From contig CAMWWF010000005.1 in the NCBI GenBank assembly GCA_947177885.1, forward strand, positions 1-23,852: 23,852 bases of DNA, given 5' to 3'. Made by a program: the position numbers and the translations under genes. The notes under the pieces were generated by a model. The model made no database searches. It was not told where the DNA came from and saw nothing but the letters and a program-made list of their open reading frames with translations. The DNA comes from an uncultured Lachnospiraceae bacterium. Lineage in GTDB: Bacteria > Bacillota_A > Clostridia > Lachnospirales > Lachnospiraceae. This document shows, one piece after another, positions 22,742 through 23,852 of the stretch (positions within the stretch are counted from its first letter, which is position 1; the number at the start of each line of letters is the position of its first letter).

Positions 22742-23692
22742 CTATAACAAGCCTTCCTCACCAAGCGCCTTGGCAATCTTGTCAGACAACAGAACCAAAA
22801 CTACGCCAACCAGTGACTGAAACAGACCTACAGCAGTACCTTCTGAGTATTTACCTGCACCCATACCTTTTTCGTAGATATAGATGGCAAGCTGATACTG
22901 GAAATCCCGAACCTGTGTATTGTCAAAAGCTGTCAGACGCTCCAGGTTGCTGCCCATCACTCGACCCAGGTTCATGATCAACAGAGTTACGATCGTGCCT
23001 CTGATACCCGGAAGCGTAACATGCCACATTTTCTGCCATTTATTAGCTCCGTCAATGATACATGCTTCATAAAGTTCACCGTTGATACTGGTGATCGCCG
23101 CAAGGTAAAGGATGGTTCCCCAACCCATGCCCTGCCATACACCTACCAGCAGATATGTAACCGCCCAATGCCATTTCTCATTCATGAAAGGAATTCCTTC
23201 CGAAATAACACCAACATTCATTAACAGGGTGTTCACAAGGCCCGTAGCAGGACGGAACATGGTGTAAGCAACAGATCCTATGATCGCCCAGGAAAGGAAA
23301 TGAGGCAGATAAAGGATCGTCTGCGTGACCTTCTTAAACCGCATAAACCGAAGTTCATTCAGCATCAATGCCAGAATGATCGGCATTGGGAAACCTACAA
23401 GTAAATCCAGGAGATTAAATACAATAGAGTTCCGCAATGCCCTGATAAAATCATGATCCTTAAATATCTTCTGGAATACTTCCATGCCTACCCAGTCACT
23501 GCCCGCAAATCCCTTGATCGGTTTGTAATCCATAAATGCCATCCGCAGACCCGGGTATGCCGCATAATTGAAAACTACAACCAAAGCAACCGGAAGCAGC
23601 AGCAACAGATACAGCTGCCAGTCTCTTTTTAAAGCATTTTTCCAGGTAGTCTTGGTTCTCACCCCTGGTTTGGCTCCACTACTCTTTGCCAT
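22742..23692 (-). CDS. Carbohydrate ABC transporter permease (YteP/LplB-like)
   Basis: 316 residues. A Lys/Arg-rich N-terminus is followed by about six membrane helices, the first near 28-48 (LYLLLLLPVALVVVFNYAAYP). The EAA motif is YEACIIDGANKWQKMWHVTLPGI (about 208-230). FLSWAIIGSVAYTMF and the overall length fit YteP/LplB/UgpA-type subunits that work with a YtcP-type partner and a large lipoprotein binding protein. In B. subtilis the YtcQ-YteP-YtcP system takes up RG-I fragments, which agrees with the enzyme operon downstream. ATG 23692 has GAAGGAGG six bases upstream. It is the first gene of the operon in the window. Confidence 0.95.
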   Translation of the reverse strand: MAKSSGAKPGVRTKTTWKNALKRDWQLYLLLLLPVALVVVFNYAAYPGLRMAFMDYKPIKGFAGSDWVGMEVFQKIFKDHDFIRALRNSIVFNLLDLLVGFPMPIILALMLNELRFMRFKKVTQTILYLPHFLSWAIIGSVAYTMFRPATGLVNTLLMNVGVISEGIPFMNEKWHWAVTYLLVGVWQGMGWGTILYLAAITSINGELYEACIIDGANKWQKMWHVTLPGIRGTIVTLLIMNLGRVMGSNLERLTAFDNTQVRDFQYQLAIYIYEKGMGAGKYSEGTAVGLFQSLVGVVLVLLSDKIAKALGEEGLL

Positions 23693-23711
23693 ATGTAACC
23701 TCCTTCAATAC

Positions 23712-23753
23712 TTTGCACAAATTTCCCCCTGTCGTTTCTCGTCAATTTGCACA
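23712..23753. promoter_or_regulatory. Direct repeats in the transporter operon leader
   Basis: TTTGCACA occurs at 23712-23719 and again at 23746-23753, 34 bases apart (about three helical turns), with AATTT nearby both times. Both lie between the likely transcription start and the first start codon. They could bind a regulator such as an AraC-type protein, which favours direct repeats, but no regulator gene is inside the window. Confidence 0.35.
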
Positions 23754-23770
23754 TAATCTAAATTCTGTCT

Positions 23771-23798
23771 AATATACACCACTCCGAGCCCACGACAA
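23771..23798 (-). promoter_or_regulatory. Candidate promoter of the ABC transporter operon
   Basis: On the minus strand TTGTCG (23798-23793) is followed after 16 bases by TATATT (23776-23771), giving a leader of roughly 70 bases before the first permease. Confidence 0.5.
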
Positions 23799-23830
23799 GT
23801 AGAGGAATCGCGTATGACGTATTGTTCTTG

Positions 23831-23852
23831 AAAAAAAAAAAGGGGGGGGGGG
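23831..23852. other. A11-G11 homopolymer at window end
   Basis: The last 22 bases are eleven A followed by eleven G, unlike anything else here. Poly-G at an edge is a known signature of low-signal reads in two-colour sequencing, so this is probably a contig-end artefact and not genomic sequence. Confidence 0.7.

Overview
This window looks like a chromosomal piece of a spore-forming, anaerobic gut Firmicute, most likely a Lachnospiraceae-type Clostridia. The evidence is the gene set (yabP, yabQ, a CotS-family protein), the order mazG - HU - rqcP - yabP - yabQ - divIC, strong AGGAGG ribosome sites, TTGACA/TATAAT-type promoters and a pectin-oligosaccharide locus. The organism call is inference from gene content. 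Nearly everything is on the minus strand, so transcription mostly runs from high to low coordinates. One gene (11384-12466) is on the plus strand. I saw no tRNA, rRNA, CRISPR array or intact insertion sequence.

Region 1 (1-9400) is a conserved core and sporulation block. In transcription order it holds a membrane-anchored parvulin-like protein, a HAD phosphatase, the CCA-adding enzyme, a CotS-family spore protein with an altered kinase motif, a PEGA-domain membrane protein, MazG, HU, RqcP, YabP, YabQ and the start of DivIC. A sigma-E-like promoter sits between cca and the CotS-family gene. HU has a strong promoter and its own terminator.

Region 2 (9400-14350) holds an M3 oligoendopeptidase with a long leader that looks like a dispersed repeat. 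Next come a divergent two-helix membrane protein of unknown function and a PadR regulator paired with an unusual membrane protein. That membrane protein has a permease-prefix domain followed by what looks like a degenerate SEDS (FtsW/RodA) fold. The PadR promoter carries a perfect 17-bp palindrome at the likely transcription start.

Region 3 (14500-23800) is a rhamnogalacturonan-I (RG-I) utilisation locus in two transcription units. The first encodes two ABC permeases and a lipoprotein solute-binding protein and ends at a terminator. The second has its own promoter and encodes a GH105 unsaturated rhamnogalacturonyl hydrolase, an SGNH acetylesterase and a GH112 phosphorylase. None of the three enzymes has a signal peptide. 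The simplest model is import of RG-I oligosaccharides, then removal of the unsaturated uronic acid and acetyl groups, then phosphorolysis of exposed galactosyl-rhamnose to galactose 1-phosphate and rhamnose. The esterase ends in two S-layer-homology-like repeats, which is odd for a protein with no export signal. The window ends in A11 followed by G11, which is probably a contig-end artefact.
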